A stretch of 5,974 bases of DNA, taken from Burkholderiaceae bacterium. Lineage in GTDB: Bacteria; Pseudomonadota; Gammaproteobacteria; Burkholderiales; Burkholderiaceae. The notes under the pieces were generated by a model. It worked only from the letters and a program-made list of their open reading frames with translations. It had not been told where the DNA came from and ran no database searches. Location of the stretch: positions 1-5,974 of the forward strand of contig JALORV010000062.1 of the NCBI GenBank assembly GCA_025458735.1. The letters are read 5' to 3'. Position numbers and translations under genes: made by a program. Position 1 is the stretch's first letter, and each line of letters opens with the position of its first letter. Positions 5,837-5,974 of the stretch are shown here, in pieces.

Positions 5837-5849
5837 GACAAAAGGGGGA

Positions 5850-5872
5850 GGCGCCTGCCGCAGGCAGGTGCC
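5850..5872. terminator. Strong 10-bp hairpin; weak terminator candidate on the minus strand
   Basis: GGCGCCTGCC (5850-5859) pairs with GGCAGGTGCC (5863-5872) around a GCA loop, nine Watson-Crick pairs plus one G-T. On the plus strand it is followed by GGAGGAC and an ATG, not by a T-run, so it would sit just upstream of a ribosome binding site. On the minus strand it is followed by TCCCCCTTTTG, a poor but terminator-like tail, which could serve a leftward gene beyond the right edge. It could instead be part of a structured leader of the ORF at 5880. Confidence 0.4.
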
Positions 5873-5879
5873 GGAGGAC

Positions 5880-5974
5880 ATGCGCAACAGGGCACCCCGG
5901 GTTCTCGATCTCACGCAAGCCGCGGCGAACGCTCGCCGCAGACCGCCGCCCTACCTGCGCGCCGGCGGCAGGTC
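5880..5974 (+). CDS. Possible start of a gene running off the right edge
   Basis: An ATG at 5880 follows GGAGG, but only two bases separate them, which is too tight. The frame is open to the window end for 31 codons: it begins MRNRAPRVLDLTQAAANARR and continues RPPPYLRAGGR. The VLDLTQAAANARR stretch could be an N-terminal helix. I do not recognise a family, and the arginine richness is also what GC-rich noncoding sequence would give. The final 34 bases also form a possible hairpin (5941-5950 with 5964-5974, one bulged A). Confidence 0.25.
   Translation, partial: MRNRAPRVLDLTQAAANARRRPPPYLRAGGR

Noticed and set aside
4890..5918. 342-codon open frame on the minus strand opposite the transporter gene
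   Set aside because: It is rich in Arg, His, Glu and Ala, the typical antisense shadow of a GC-rich membrane-protein gene. The plus strand has unmistakable SbtA motifs.

Overview
The window is high-GC DNA (by eye about two thirds G+C) with G/C-ending codons, Gram-negative export signals and dense gene packing. It reads as a chromosomal segment of a betaproteobacterium, probably Burkholderiales-like. That is an inference from protein style, not a proven placement. I see no RNA gene, CRISPR array, transposase or phage gene.

Left part (1-1684). The first 26 bases are the start of a minus-strand gene that leaves the window. Its opening bases are identical to those of the four-helix membrane protein gene at 2528-2995, so the two are probably paralogues. 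About 280 bp without a recognisable gene follow. Then come a possible 39-residue membrane peptide ORF that overlaps the next start by ATGA, an exported NTF2/SnoaL-like (DUF4440-type) protein, and an exported protein that looks like a small outer-membrane beta-barrel.

Middle (1708-3507, all minus strand). A periplasmic SOUL/HBP heme-binding protein runs convergently into the barrel gene. Upstream of it lies the four-helix inner-membrane protein. Further upstream are two gene starts that lack their 3' parts: about 53 codons of a class I SAM-dependent methyltransferase and about 53 codons of a SnoaL-like protein, the latter with a good ribosome binding site. This is a small zone of gene decay.

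Right part (3670-5974). A LysR-type regulator of the NhaR kind is divergent from an SbtA-type sodium-dependent bicarbonate transporter. The two share a 140 bp intergenic region and probably form a regulator-target pair concerned with sodium and inorganic carbon. The transporter reading frame appears to have suffered a +1 slip near its end: the other frame restores a natural C-terminus of 324 residues. Downstream are a purine-rich repeat patch, several hairpins and the possible start of another gene that runs off the right edge.

No gene cluster here clearly amounts to a new molecular system. The best leads are the NhaR-like/SbtA pair with its frameshifted 3' end, the pair of 3'-truncated genes, and the duplicated membrane-protein gene start.
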